Source of the DNA: Pseudarthrobacter phenanthrenivorans Sphe3
Lineage (GTDB): Bacteria; Actinomycetota; Actinomycetes; Actinomycetales; Micrococcaceae
Direction: 5' to 3'
Length of the DNA: 64,000 nt
Assembly (NCBI RefSeq): GCF_000189535.1
Contig: NC_015145.1
Location: 2,480,001-2,544,000 of the forward strand
Shown here: piece after piece, positions 37,522-46,991 of the stretch
Layout of the letters: each line of letters starts with the position of its first letter
How positions within the stretch are numbered: the stretch's first letter is position 1
Notes under the pieces: generated by a model
What the model was told of the DNA's origin: nothing
Seen by the model: only the letters and a program-made list of their open reading frames with translations
Databases searched by the model: none
Position numbers and translations under genes: made by a program

Positions 37522-39789
37522 CTAGCCGCGTTCAAGGAACGCTTCCTTCTCCGGGTTGAGGTAGTTCTCGATCGCGTCGGCGAGCTCCGGGTTTGCCGAG
37601 AGGTCCGGATCCCCGCCCACGATCTGCTGTGCATCTTCCCGTGCCCTGGCAATCACATCCCCATGCTCAAGGACCCGCAGCAGCTTCAAGGTTGACCGTC
37701 CTCCGGACTGGGAAGCGCCCAGAATGTCGCCCTCACGCCGCAGTTTCAGGTCCTCCTCGGACAGCGCAAACCCGTCGGTGGTCGCCGCGACCGCTTCGAG
37801 CCGGCGCCTGCTGGGATGCCCAGGCTCAAGGGCGGTAACCAGCAGGCAGGTGCCGGGCAACCCGCCCCTGCCCACCCGTCCGCGCAGCTGGTGCAACTGC
37901 GAGATCCCGAACCTGTCGGCATCAAGGATGACCATCAGCGTTGCGTTGTGAACGTCCACCCCCACCTCTATCACGGTGGTGGAAACAAGCAGCTTGATCC
38001 GGTTCGCCGCGAAATCCTCCATGACACCGAACTTCATGTCCGGCTCCTGCCGCCCATGGAGTGGAGCCAAGGGAACCCCGGACAGGGCCGGCTCCTCGAG
38101 GAGGTGTTCAACGACGCCCGTCACGGACGCAAGTTCGCGGCCGCTGTCATCGTCGGCATCCGCAGCGGCAGGCGCCGCCTCTCCCGGACTGAAGTCGCCG
38201 TCGTCGTCCGTTCCAATCCTGGGGCAGACGACGTACACCTGGTGCCCCGCGTCGATCTCCTCACGGGCGCGCGCCCAAATCCGGCGCACCCAGCCGGGGT
38301 TCTCCGCGAGGCCTACCAGGTGCGTGGCAATAGGCGCCCTTCCAGCGGGCAGTTCGTCCAGGACAGACGTTTCAAGGTCGCCGAACACGGTCATGGCCAC
38401 GGTGCGCGGGATGGGCGTTGCGGTCATGACCAGCAGATGCGGGGGCTTGCGGGCCTTGGCGCGGAGGGCGTCGCGCTGCTCGACGCCAAAACGGTGCTGC
38501 TCGTCCACCACAATCAGCCCCAGGTCATAGAAAGAGACGTTGTCGCTGAGCAGGGCATGGGTTCCGATAACGATGCCGGCCGTTCCTGAGGCGGCATCCA
38601 GGAGCGCCTGCTTGCGTGCCGCCGTGGGCATGGACCCGGTGAGCAACGTGACCTGGACCGAAGCGCCGTCCATTCCACCCAGCAGGCCGTCGCCGGACAA
38701 GGGCCCCAGGGTTCGCCGGATCGATTCGAAATGCTGGGCAGCAAGGACTTCCGTGGGAGCCAGGAGGGCTGCCTGCCCGCCTGCATCCACCACCTGGAGC
38801 ATTGCCCGGAGCGCCACCACGGTCTTGCCGGATCCCACCTCACCCTGCAGCAGCCTGTTCATGGGGACGTCGCGGGCGAGTTCGGCGCGCAGGGTTTCCC
38901 CGACGGCGGCCTGCCCGGCCGTGAGCGTGAAGGGGAGGCTGCGATCGAAACCCGCCAGGAGCCCGTCAGGTATGGGGCGGCGCGCGGTTGCTTCCTCGGA
39001 GGCCAACTGGGCGCGCCGGCGTGCGAGGGCAGACTGCAGCACCAGGGCTTCCTGGTACCGGAAGCGGCGGCGTGCCTGCTGCCAGTCGCTGGCAGATTCC
39101 GGCTCGTGGATCAGGCGGTATGCGTCGGCGACCGGCATGAACTTCTCACGCAGGGCTATGGATGCCGGCACGGGGTCCGGCAACGATTCGAGGTCCATCG
39201 TTGCGAGCAGCGTTGAGATTGCCTTTTGGATTCTCCAGCTGGGAAGCTTGGCGGTCGCCGGATAAACAGGGATGGGCATGGCCGCGATTTTCTCCGGGTC
39301 GCGGCCATCCTCGCTGAACGGGTCATCGTCCAGCAACTGGTACTCCGGGTTGGTAAGGCCCAGCGTCCCCTTGAAGGATGTGACCTTGCCGGAAAAGAGT
39401 GCCCGGCGGCCAGGCAGCAGCTCTGCCTGGGCCTTGTAGCCGTTGAAGAAGCTGATTTTGAGCGTACCGGGCGCTTTGCCGCGATAGTCCGTACCGCCAA
39501 CCAGCCGAAGGCCTTGCTTCCCGTCGTCGTCGGAAACCACGACGTCGGTGATGGTGCCGCGCCGTGCCTGCATTCGGCGTGTGTTGCTTGAGAGCACCCT
39601 CGCGATGAGGGTGACGTCCTCGTCCCGGGGAATCTCAGTGATGGGCGTCAGCTCCCCGCGGTTCATGTAGCGGCGCGGGAAATAGTTCAGCAGCCCCTCA
39701 ACGGTGGTGATGCCCAGGTGCTTTTCAATGACTGCGGCGGAACGCTTGCCAATCCTGCGTTCCAGCGCCAGGTCCAGCTCAGCGCTCAT
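37522..39789 (-). CDS. recG: ATP-dependent DNA helicase RecG
   Basis: Remodels stalled replication forks and Holliday junctions. The 755-residue product has an N-terminal OB/wedge domain (about 60-160), then helicase motifs: Walker A LLQGEVGSGKTVVALRAM, DEQH (LIVVDEQHRFGVEQR), TATPIPRT and the QxxGRxGR motif in LHQLRGRVGRGG. The start ATG at 39789 lies inside the end of the DhaL gene, an 11-bp overlap. Confidence 0.96.
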   Translation of the reverse strand: MSAELDLALERRIGKRSAAVIEKHLGITTVEGLLNYFPRRYMNRGELTPITEIPRDEDVTLIARVLSSNTRRMQARRGTITDVVVSDDDGKQGLRLVGGTDYRGKAPGTLKISFFNGYKAQAELLPGRRALFSGKVTSFKGTLGLTNPEYQLLDDDPFSEDGRDPEKIAAMPIPVYPATAKLPSWRIQKAISTLLATMDLESLPDPVPASIALREKFMPVADAYRLIHEPESASDWQQARRRFRYQEALVLQSALARRRAQLASEEATARRPIPDGLLAGFDRSLPFTLTAGQAAVGETLRAELARDVPMNRLLQGEVGSGKTVVALRAMLQVVDAGGQAALLAPTEVLAAQHFESIRRTLGPLSGDGLLGGMDGASVQVTLLTGSMPTAARKQALLDAASGTAGIVIGTHALLSDNVSFYDLGLIVVDEQHRFGVEQRDALRAKARKPPHLLVMTATPIPRTVAMTVFGDLETSVLDELPAGRAPIATHLVGLAENPGWVRRIWARAREEIDAGHQVYVVCPRIGTDDDGDFSPGEAAPAAADADDDSGRELASVTGVVEHLLEEPALSGVPLAPLHGRQEPDMKFGVMEDFAANRIKLLVSTTVIEVGVDVHNATLMVILDADRFGISQLHQLRGRVGRGGLPGTCLLVTALEPGHPSRRRLEAVAATTDGFALSEEDLKLRREGDILGASQSGGRSTLKLLRVLEHGDVIARAREDAQQIVGGDPDLSANPELADAIENYLNPEKEAFLERG

Positions 39790-40765
39790 GCCCGCTGGAG
39801 TTGACTGCATCCGCTGCCGGGTCCCGGGGCGGCGCCAGTTCGCTGATACTGATGTTGGCCGGCTCGCCCAGTGACTGGATGACTGCCACCGCCGGATCCG
39901 CGGCCGGAACGTGGACGTGGACGCGCCACCGGTAGTTTCCGTCGGCGTCGGGGCCGCTTCCAACCTGGCTCATGATCACTGATTCGCCGATTTCATCCAG
40001 GCGCTGGCGGAGGGTGGCCGCGTTGAGGGGGGAAAGGCTGATGGTGCACATTACTTCCACGCCGTCGTCGTCCGGCATGGCAGTGTGGATGTGGGGATCG
40101 GAAACGTCGTAGCCATGCAGGCCGTCAAGCAGTTCGCTTTGGAGTTCTTCCCCCAGGATGGCGGAACGCAGGCAGTCAAGGATAAGCAGCATGCCCACCC
40201 CGCCTGCGTCCACCACGTGCGCGTGGGTCAGGGCATCCAGCTGGTCCTCCGTGTGGATGACCGCGGCGAGGGCCGCTTCCACCGCTGCATCCAGGGCGAG
40301 GCCGAGCGCGTGGTTGCTGTCGTCACCGTTCTGTCCGGCGTCCACCGCTGCCGCAGCCCGGGCCGCGGCTTCCATCACGGAGAGCATGGTTCCGGGCACG
40401 GGGTCGCTGAGCGCCGACCACGCGCGGATCTGTGCCCGGTTCAGGGCAGCTGCGAGCAGCGTGGAGGTCAGGCGGGTATGCCCGGCGAGCGGCTCCGCTG
40501 CTGCACACAGGAACACGGAGAAGAGTGTCCCGGAGTTACCGCGCGCCTCTTCCATTGCGGCCTGTCCGGCGGTGGCAAGGACTGCACCCACATCCACCTG
40601 GACGGGCTTGTCAGCATCTCCTGCCAGGGACCGGGCGGCAGCACGCACGGTGACGTAGAGGTTGGTGCCGGTGTCGCCGTCCGCCACCGGAAAGATGTTA
40701 ATGGCATTCAGGCGGTCGCTGTGGTTGCCGAGCGCGGTCTCCGCCTTGCCCAACCACCTCTTCAT
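39779..40765 (-). CDS. DhaL/DAK2-domain protein (FakA-like, short form)
   Basis: The 328-residue product contains a DhaL-type kinase domain with the ATP/Mg motif NAINIFPVADGDTGTNLYVT (about 20-40) and NSGTLFSVFL. FakA fatty-acid kinases are about 550 residues with extra middle and C-terminal domains; this product keeps the kinase domain and a short C-terminal part only. The ATG at 40765 (MKRWLGKAETALGNHSDR) is preferred over the one at 40858, which would overlap thiL by 71 bp. The thiL-DhaL-recG order is common in actinobacteria. The true substrate is unknown. Confidence 0.82.
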   Translation of the reverse strand: MKRWLGKAETALGNHSDRLNAINIFPVADGDTGTNLYVTVRAAARSLAGDADKPVQVDVGAVLATAGQAAMEEARGNSGTLFSVFLCAAAEPLAGHTRLTSTLLAAALNRAQIRAWSALSDPVPGTMLSVMEAAARAAAAVDAGQNGDDSNHALGLALDAAVEAALAAVIHTEDQLDALTHAHVVDAGGVGMLLILDCLRSAILGEELQSELLDGLHGYDVSDPHIHTAMPDDDGVEVMCTISLSPLNAATLRQRLDEIGESVIMSQVGSGPDADGNYRWRVHVHVPAADPAVAVIQSLGEPANISISELAPPRDPAADAVNSSGHER

Positions 40766-40787
40766 CGCTTGCGCGTTAGCGGCAACC

Positions 40788-41906
40788 TTAGTGTGCAAAG
40801 TGATCCCATCCTCCGGTATCCGCAGACCGGCCCGCAATTCTGACGTCCGGGCCTTCATCGTTGCCCAGTGCTTGTATCGAGCCTATCGCAGTGAATCCGG
40901 GAGGCAGCGGCGCTTCCGCCGGGAATGTGGCCAGCAGCCCGTGGTCCTCCCCGCCGCCGAGGACCCATTCGCCGGGGTCTGCCCCCAGCAATTCCGCGGC
41001 CGGCCGGAGCCTGTCCGCCAGCCGGGCCAGCTGTTCCGGGTCGAGATCGACGGCCACGCTGCTGGCAACCGCCAGCCGCCGCCCGTCGCGCACCATTCCA
41101 TCTGAAACATCCAGCATCGCGGTGGCGCCGGCGGCCCTGGCGGCAGGACCGGCTGACAACGGCGGCCGTGGGCGGCACTGCAGATCGAGGTACACCCGTT
41201 GTTCCGGGCTGATGCGGTCCACCGGCACCTCCGATTCAAGCAGTGCGAGGCCCGCAGCGGCGTGGCCTGCCGTACCCGCCAAGGCAAGGACGTCCCCCGG
41301 GCGTGCGCCGGAGCGGAGAACTGCCTGGCCGCCGTCGAGCGTTCCGAGGATGGCCACGGAGACGGAAATTTCCCGCCCGCGCCCCAAATCGCCTCCGGCA
41401 ACCGAACAGCTGGCGGCGCCAAGCTCCCGAATGGCGCACGTGAGCCCGTCCGCCAAATCCTCCACCCAGGCGACGGGGGTCGCGGGGGGAAGGGTGAGGC
41501 TGACCACCAGGGACGTGGCGGTGGCACCCATGGCATTGATGTCGCTGAGGTTCTGGGCCGCCGCCTTCCAGCCGACATCAAAGCCGGTTGTCCGGTACCC
41601 GTTGGGCCAGTGGAGCCTGAAGTCCTGGTCCTGGACCTGGGTGTCGATGCTGATGACCGTCTTGCCGTCAGGTGCGGACACTACGGCAGCGTCGTCCCCC
41701 GGACCCAAGAGGGTGGCCCGAGTGTGGCCGGCGTCCATGGCCAGCCGGGGGAATATCCGCGCCAGCAGCTCCCCTTCCGACAGGGCGGAAACCGTGGGTT
41801 GCTGCCCTGCGGCATCCAACGCGCCGCAGCGGCGCTGTTCAGAGGGGCGCTGTTCAGAGGGGCGCTGCCCGGAGTGGCTGTGTTCGTGGGGAGACAGTGG
41901 GGTCAT
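40788..41906 (-). CDS. thiL: Thiamine-monophosphate kinase
   Basis: Phosphorylates thiamine monophosphate to thiamine pyrophosphate, the ligand of the riboswitch at 15003. The 372-residue product has GPGDDAAVVSAPDGKTVISIDTQVQDQDFRL, NLSDINAMGATATSLVVSLTLP, MLDVSDGMVRD and GGGEDHGLL. The N-terminus is extended by about 40 Ser/Glu/Arg-rich residues holding tandem PSEQR repeats. Start uncertain: ATG at 41906 (GAAAAG upstream) or GTG at 41921. Confidence 0.93.
   Translation of the reverse strand: MTPLSPHEHSHSGQRPSEQRPSEQRRCGALDAAGQQPTVSALSEGELLARIFPRLAMDAGHTRATLLGPGDDAAVVSAPDGKTVISIDTQVQDQDFRLHWPNGYRTTGFDVGWKAAAQNLSDINAMGATATSLVVSLTLPPATPVAWVEDLADGLTCAIRELGAASCSVAGGDLGRGREISVSVAILGTLDGGQAVLRSGARPGDVLALAGTAGHAAAGLALLESEVPVDRISPEQRVYLDLQCRPRPPLSAGPAARAAGATAMLDVSDGMVRDGRRLAVASSVAVDLDPEQLARLADRLRPAAELLGADPGEWVLGGGEDHGLLATFPAEAPLPPGFTAIGSIQALGNDEGPDVRIAGRSADTGGWDHFAH
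41831..41860 (-). repeat. Tandem 15-bp repeat in the thiL N-terminus
   Basis: Two identical 15-bp units (41831-41845 and 41846-41860) encode PSEQR twice, and a degenerate third copy follows toward the thiL start. In-frame and probably prone to length variation. Confidence 0.85.
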
Positions 41907-42014
41907 GGGCTTTTCAGGCACGCCACTACGCTATCGCGCGGGCCTGACATTCTTGGCAGCGTGGGAAGCATCCGGGTGACCAGGCAATCCCCGGTACGGC
42001 GATAGGCTGGAGGA

Positions 42015-42518
42015 ATGCACCGTCCCAAGCTTTTCCTGTCCGCCCGCGTTGCCAGGCTGGCACTGACCGGGACAGTTCTGGCCATCCCGCTGACCTCCTG
42101 CTCCCCTGTGGTGGACGTGCCTGCCGCGGCGGACGCGGCCAATCCGGCGTGCGCACCCATGATGCTGGCGCTGCCGGATGCAATCGGGGATTCCCGGCTC
42201 CGCAAGACGAACAGCCAGGCCACCGCTGCCTGGGGCGACCCGTCCCTGGTAATCCTGCGCTGCGGCGTGAACGTGCCCGGGCCCACCACGGACCGGTGTG
42301 TGACCGTCAACGGCATCGACTGGGTGATCAAGGAAGGCGACCCGGTATGGACGTTGACGACGTACGGGCGCGAACCGGCCAGCGAGATCCTCATGGATCC
42401 CAACAAGATCAGTTCCGCCACCGTACTCGCAGACCTGGCCGCGGCGGCCGGCAAAATTCCGGCCGCCAGGAACTGCGTGGGCCAGGAGGACCTGCAGAAC
42501 CTCCCGCCAAGCCAATAG
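42015..42518 (+). CDS. DUF3515 family lipoprotein
   Basis: A 167-residue exported protein. The N-terminus has positive residues, a hydrophobic core and the lipobox LTSC (Cys29), so it is likely anchored to the membrane outer face. The body has the DUF3515 pattern with conserved cysteines (ACAPMMLALPDAIGDS, RCGVNVPGP, DRCVTVNGIDWV). It sits between thiL and ddl, a usual place for the family. Function unknown; a cell-envelope role is inferred from context. Confidence 0.88.
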   Translation: MHRPKLFLSARVARLALTGTVLAIPLTSCSPVVDVPAAADAANPACAPMMLALPDAIGDSRLRKTNSQATAAWGDPSLVILRCGVNVPGPTTDRCVTVNGIDWVIKEGDPVWTLTTYGREPASEILMDPNKISSATVLADLAAAAGKIPAARNCVGQEDLQNLPPSQ

Positions 42519-42533
42519 CGGGCGGCGATGAGC

Positions 42534-43682
42534 TCAGCGCAGCCCGGTCTTGCGGTTCAGCGCCAGGTAGATCAGCTCGTCGATCAGGTCGGCGTAGTCC
42601 AGCCCTGAGGCGGCCCACATCTGCGGATACATGCTCTTGGGGGTAAATCCGGGCATGGTGTTGATCTCATTGATGATCAGTTCGCCGGCAGGAGTGTAGA
42701 AGAAATCCACCCGGCTCAGGCCCTCGGCGCCCACAGCATCAAAGGCTGCTGCGGCGAGTTCCCGCACCCTGGCGATGGCTTCCTCGGGGATGTCGGCAGG
42801 GCAGCTGAGGGCCGCGGCGCCGTCCTCCACGTACTTTGCGTTGAAGTCATAGAACTCGTGGGTTCCGCCCGCCACGGAAATCTCGCCGGGCATGGAGGTC
42901 CGCGGGGCGTCGGTCCCCCTGCCCTCCAGCACGGCGCATTCGATTTCCCGGCCGGTGATGCCCGCCTCGATCACGAGTTTGAGGTCGTGCCTGCGGGCTT
43001 CCTCGATGGCTGCATCGAGTTCGGCCATGGACTCCACTTTGGAAATCCCCATGGACGATCCTGCCCGTGCAGGCTTCACGAAGACCGGAAATCCTAGCCG
43101 GTCCACCTGTTTCCGAACCGACTCCGGGTCTTTCCGCCACTGCCTGTCCGTGACGGCGACGTAGGGGCCAACCTGCAGGCCGGCAGACTCGAAGACGACC
43201 TTCATGAAGTGCTTGTCCATGCCAACTGCCGAGGCCAGGACGCCAGCGCCCACATACCTGGTGTCGGACAGTTCCAGGAGTCCCTGGATGGTTCCGTCCT
43301 CGCCGAACGGCCCGTGAAGCAGCGGGAACACCACGTCCACGGTGCCGAGTTCCTGCGGGACCTCGTTCGGGGCGGCGACGATCAGCTGGTGCTCGCCCCC
43401 GATTTCGGCAAGGGTCACGGATTTGGCCGATGGCGCAACCTCCGGCAGCGACGTCGCGGCGAGGGACCACTGTGCGGTGTCAGCGGAGACCAGGACCCAC
43501 TGGCCCGACTTGGCAATCCCAATGGGAATCACCTCGTACTTGTCCTTGTTGATGGCGCCCAGGACGCCGGCCGCCGTTACACAGCTCACTGCATGCTCGC
43601 TGGATCGGCCGCCAAAAAGTACAGCCACGCGGGGCTTTGCCCGGTTCACGGACTCCCCTGCGGCCAGCTTGTCATGGGACAT
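42534..43682 (-). CDS. ddl: D-alanine-D-alanine ligase
   Basis: Makes the D-Ala-D-Ala end of peptidoglycan precursors. The 382-residue product is an ATP-grasp enzyme: RVAVLFGGRSSEHAVSCVTA, HGPFGEDGTIQGLLEL, PVFVKPARAGSSMGISKV, and the metal site RVDFFYTPAGELIINEINTMPGFTPKS. It is longer than the E. coli DdlB form, like other Gram-positive ligases. Two bases after the gpsA stop, so coupled to gpsA and plsC. Confidence 0.96.
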   Translation of the reverse strand: MSHDKLAAGESVNRAKPRVAVLFGGRSSEHAVSCVTAAGVLGAINKDKYEVIPIGIAKSGQWVLVSADTAQWSLAATSLPEVAPSAKSVTLAEIGGEHQLIVAAPNEVPQELGTVDVVFPLLHGPFGEDGTIQGLLELSDTRYVGAGVLASAVGMDKHFMKVVFESAGLQVGPYVAVTDRQWRKDPESVRKQVDRLGFPVFVKPARAGSSMGISKVESMAELDAAIEEARRHDLKLVIEAGITGREIECAVLEGRGTDAPRTSMPGEISVAGGTHEFYDFNAKYVEDGAAALSCPADIPEEAIARVRELAAAAFDAVGAEGLSRVDFFYTPAGELIINEINTMPGFTPKSMYPQMWAASGLDYADLIDELIYLALNRKTGLR

Positions 43683-43684
43683 CG

Positions 43685-44737
43685 TCAGTAATCGCCTTCA
43701 GGTTTCAGTTCCCGGGACAGCAGGACAGGTCCCAGTTGGTCAACGGACAGCTTGCCGGCCAGCACGGCAACGACGGCGGCGGTGATGGGCATTTCCACGC
43801 CCAGCTTGCCTGCAAGCTCATGCACTGCCTGGCCGGACTTGATGCCTTCGGCGGTTTGGGTCATCTTCTGGCCCACCTCCTCGAGCGTCAGGCCCTGCCC
43901 CAGCAGCCTGCCGGCCGTATGGTTGCGCGACAGCGGCGAGGAGCAGGTGGCCACGAGGTCGCCAAGCCCCGCGAGGCCCGCCATCGTCTTGGCATCGCCG
44001 CCCAGCGCCAGGGCAAGGCGCGAGGTTTCCGCCAGCCCGCGGGTTATCACCGACGCCTTGGTGTTGTCCCCCATCTGCTTGCCCTCACAGATGCCCACAG
44101 CCAGCGCAATCACGTTCTTCACGATTCCGCCGATTTCAACGCCCACGATGTCAGCCGTGGTGTATGGCCGGAAATAGGGTGCCGTGCAGCTCCTGGCGAT
44201 CCAGCCGGCAGCGGCGGAATCAGTGCAGGCGACCACGGACGCGGTGGGTTCTTCGCGGGCGATTTCCATCGCCAGGTTCGGTCCGGAGACCACCGCGATG
44301 CGGTCGGTCGGCAGGCCAAGCTCCTCGCTGATGACCTCGCTCATCCGCGCGTCGGTCCCGAGTTCCAGGCCCTTCATCAGCGAGACAACCATCGCACCCG
44401 GCGCGATCATGTCCTTCCACCCGCGAAGCTGGGGCCGGAGCGACTGGGCCGGCACCGCCAGCACCACCAGATCCGCGCCTTCGAGCACGGCGGCCACATC
44501 GGTGGAAGCCGTGATGCTCCCGGGAAGCGCAATGTCCTTTAAGTACTGCTCGTTGCGGTGGATGGTGTTGATCTGTTCCACCACTTCGGGGCGCCGGCCC
44601 CACAGCCTGATGGTCCGCGGTTCACCGGCAGCAGCCGCCGCATCAGCCAGGATTTTGGCGAAGGTGGTTCCCCAGGAGCCGGCGCCGAGAACTGCGACGG
44701 AACGGGCCGAACCCGCCTGTTGCTCCCCAGCGGTCAC
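43685..44737 (-). CDS. gpsA: Glycerol-3-phosphate dehydrogenase [NAD(P)+]
   Basis: Reduces dihydroxyacetone phosphate to glycerol-3-phosphate for phospholipids. The 350-residue product has the dinucleotide site VAVLGAGSWGTTFAKIL, SLMKGLELGTDARMSE, VVSGPNLAMEIAREEPT, and the catalytic-lysine region VEIGGIVKNVIALAVGICEG. The GTG start at 44737 overlaps the stop of the acyltransferase (GTGA), so the two lipid genes are coupled. Confidence 0.96.
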   Translation of the reverse strand: MTAGEQQAGSARSVAVLGAGSWGTTFAKILADAAAAAGEPRTIRLWGRRPEVVEQINTIHRNEQYLKDIALPGSITASTDVAAVLEGADLVVLAVPAQSLRPQLRGWKDMIAPGAMVVSLMKGLELGTDARMSEVISEELGLPTDRIAVVSGPNLAMEIAREEPTASVVACTDSAAAGWIARSCTAPYFRPYTTADIVGVEIGGIVKNVIALAVGICEGKQMGDNTKASVITRGLAETSRLALALGGDAKTMAGLAGLGDLVATCSSPLSRNHTAGRLLGQGLTLEEVGQKMTQTAEGIKSGQAVHELAGKLGVEMPITAAVVAVLAGKLSVDQLGPVLLSRELKPEGDY

Positions 44738-45507
44738 GGGTTTTCCGTTCCGTTCCCGGCCTGCTGCTGTCCCCGCTCCACGAACCTGCCCTGCTTCGGC
44801 TGTTGCTTCTTGGCAGGATCCCACCGCTCGGCGGGGGGTTCCTCTCCCCTGATCCCGGCCAGGAGGGCGGTGATCGCATCCATGATGGCGTCTGTGGCCT
44901 CGGTCAGCGTGGCCTTATCCAGCGGACGTCCCCGGAAGGCACTCAGGTCCACCGGCTCGCCAACAACAACCCGCGACTTTTTGCGGGGAAAGAGATGGAA
45001 CCGCTTGCCGTAGCGCGGAAAGACCTCATGCGCCCCCCAATGGGCGATGGGCACCACGGGGATGCCGCCTTCCAGGGCGAGCCGGGCCGCGCCGGTATGG
45101 CCCTTCATCGGCCAGAGGTCGGGATCCCGGGTGAGGGTCCCCTCGGGATAGATGATGATGGCCCCGCCCTCGGCGACGATCTCCTGCGCAAGCTGCAGGG
45201 AGCGGTTGGCCCCCGCCGTCGAACGTTCCACCGGGATCTGCTTGGTGGCCCGCAGGACCCAGCCCAGGACCGGAACCTTGAACAGTCCGGACTTCGCCAG
45301 GAAGTGCGGCGCGCGCTTGTTGTTGTAGAGCAGGTGGCCGATGATCAGGGGGTCGATCTCGGTGCAGTGGTTCGGGGCGGCAATGAAGCCTCCCTCGGGC
45401 AGCTTTTCGGTGCCCTCCCACTTCTTGTCCATCATGAGGTTGAACAGGGGGCGTACTATGGCCGCAACCACCACAAGGGTCGCGCGGCTCTTGGCCGATT
45501 CCTTCAC
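44734..45507 (-). CDS. plsC: 1-acyl-sn-glycerol-3-phosphate acyltransferase family protein
   Basis: The 257-residue product has the PlsC motifs: NHCTEIDP (the NHx4D acyl-transfer motif), the KxGLFKVPVLGWVL block, IPVERS, and IIIYPEGTLTRD, with an N-terminal hydrophobic segment. It acylates lysophosphatidic acid or a relative at the membrane. The Lys/Gln-rich C-terminal tail is not conserved. GTG start nine bases after the murA stop. Confidence 0.92.
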   Translation of the reverse strand: MKESAKSRATLVVVAAIVRPLFNLMMDKKWEGTEKLPEGGFIAAPNHCTEIDPLIIGHLLYNNKRAPHFLAKSGLFKVPVLGWVLRATKQIPVERSTAGANRSLQLAQEIVAEGGAIIIYPEGTLTRDPDLWPMKGHTGAARLALEGGIPVVPIAHWGAHEVFPRYGKRFHLFPRKKSRVVVGEPVDLSAFRGRPLDKATLTEATDAIMDAITALLAGIRGEEPPAERWDPAKKQQPKQGRFVERGQQQAGNGTENP

Positions 45508-45516
45508 TGTGCTCCG

Positions 45517-46842
45517 CTACTTCGTGGTGGTGATGTCGAAGTCGGCGCCCAGCCCGGCCAGCTTTTCGGTGAAGCGCTCGTACCCGCGGTTGATGATGTC
45601 AATGCCCGTGACGCGCGAGGTGCCGGTGGCTGCCAGGGCCGCGATCAGGTGGCTGAAACCGCCGCGGAGGTCCGGAACGTCGATGTCGGTGCCCTTGAGC
45701 TGCGTGGGACCCGAGATCACGGCGGAGTGCAGGAAGTTGCGCTGGCCGAAACGGCACGGCACGCTGCCCAGGCATTCGCGGTGGACCTGGATGCTCGCAC
45801 CCATCCGGATCAGGGCGTCCGTGAAGCCGAAGCGGTTCTCGTAGACGGTCTCGTGGACGATCGAGACACCCTCGGCCTGGGTCAGGGCCACCACGAGGGG
45901 CTGCTGCCAGTCCGTCATGAAGCCCGGGTGGACGTCGGTTTCCAGGACGAGCGGGTTAAGCTTTCCGCCCCGGTGGTAGAAGCGGATGCCGTCCTCGCCG
46001 ATGTCCATGCCGCCGCCCACCTTGCGGTAGGTGTTCAGGAAGGTCATCATGTCCCGCTGGGAGGCGCCTTCAACGAAGATATCGCCGCGGGTCACGAGTG
46101 CGGCGGACGCCCAGGAGGCTGATTCGTTGCGGTCCGACAGGGCACGGTGGTTGTACCCGCCGAGGTCGCGGACGCCCTCGATGCGGATGGTCCGGTCCGT
46201 CTGGACGCTGATGATCGCGCCCATTTTCTGCAGTACCGCGATGAGGTCGATGATCTCCGGCTCGGTGGCTGCACCGGAAAGTTCGGTGATGCCCTCGGCA
46301 CGGGTGGCGCTGAGCAGCACCTGCTCCGTGGCTCCCACTGACGGGTACGGCAGCGAGATTTTCGCCCCATGCAGCCCCTTGGGCGCCGAAATGTGGATGC
46401 CGCCGGGCCGCTTCTCCACCACGGCACCGAACTGGCGCAGCACGTCCAGGTGATAGTCGATGGGCCGGTCGCCGATCTTGCAGCCGCCGAGGTCCGGGAT
46501 GAACGCCTCGCCGATCGCGTGGATCAAGGGACCGCAGAGCAGAATCGGAATGCGGGAGTCGCCTGCGTGGGCGTCGATGGCTGTGCTGGATGCCGTCTTG
46601 GCCGCCTTGGGATCGAGCGTGAGGTCACCGCTCACCGGATCCTTCGCCACGGTCACGCCGTGCAGCTGCAGGAGGGAGGTGACCACCTCCACATCCTTGA
46701 TCTCCGGAACGTTCCGCAACACCGACGGTTCGTTGCCCAGCAACGCTGCCACCATCGCCTTGGGAACGAGGTTTTTCGCTCCCCGGACGCTGACGCGGCC
46801 TGTCAGCGGGACTCCGCCACGGATTGTCAGAACACTACTCAT
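45517..46842 (-). CDS. murA: UDP-N-acetylglucosamine 1-carboxyvinyltransferase
   Basis: First committed step of peptidoglycan synthesis: PEP addition to UDP-GlcNAc. The 441-residue product has the inverse alpha/beta barrel repeats and the catalytic Cys in DLGGCKIGDRPIDYHLD, the usual fosfomycin-sensitive form, plus SVRGAKNLVPKAMVAALLG at the N-terminus. The murA-plsC-gpsA-ddl order makes an envelope operon. Confidence 0.95.
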   Translation of the reverse strand: MSSVLTIRGGVPLTGRVSVRGAKNLVPKAMVAALLGNEPSVLRNVPEIKDVEVVTSLLQLHGVTVAKDPVSGDLTLDPKAAKTASSTAIDAHAGDSRIPILLCGPLIHAIGEAFIPDLGGCKIGDRPIDYHLDVLRQFGAVVEKRPGGIHISAPKGLHGAKISLPYPSVGATEQVLLSATRAEGITELSGAATEPEIIDLIAVLQKMGAIISVQTDRTIRIEGVRDLGGYNHRALSDRNESASWASAALVTRGDIFVEGASQRDMMTFLNTYRKVGGGMDIGEDGIRFYHRGGKLNPLVLETDVHPGFMTDWQQPLVVALTQAEGVSIVHETVYENRFGFTDALIRMGASIQVHRECLGSVPCRFGQRNFLHSAVISGPTQLKGTDIDVPDLRGGFSHLIAALAATGTSRVTGIDIINRGYERFTEKLAGLGADFDITTTK

Positions 46843-46933
46843 ATACCGGTTTCCTTAAGATCACTCGCCCCCAAATCCTTGCAAAGGCTCCAACCAAGCA
46901 TAGGAGGTCGCGTTACCGAACCGAAATACGCGG

Positions 46934-46967
46934 GCGACGGCGGCAGGGCGTGGCGGACCGCCGTCGC
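46934..46967 (-). terminator. Candidate terminator after leuD
   Basis: A 10-bp perfect GC-rich stem with a 14-nt loop, 25 bp downstream of the leuD stop on the minus strand. No T-run. It separates leuCD from murA. Confidence 0.45.
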
Positions 46968-46991
46968 GCGGTCAGGGGTGCTTCCGTCCGC

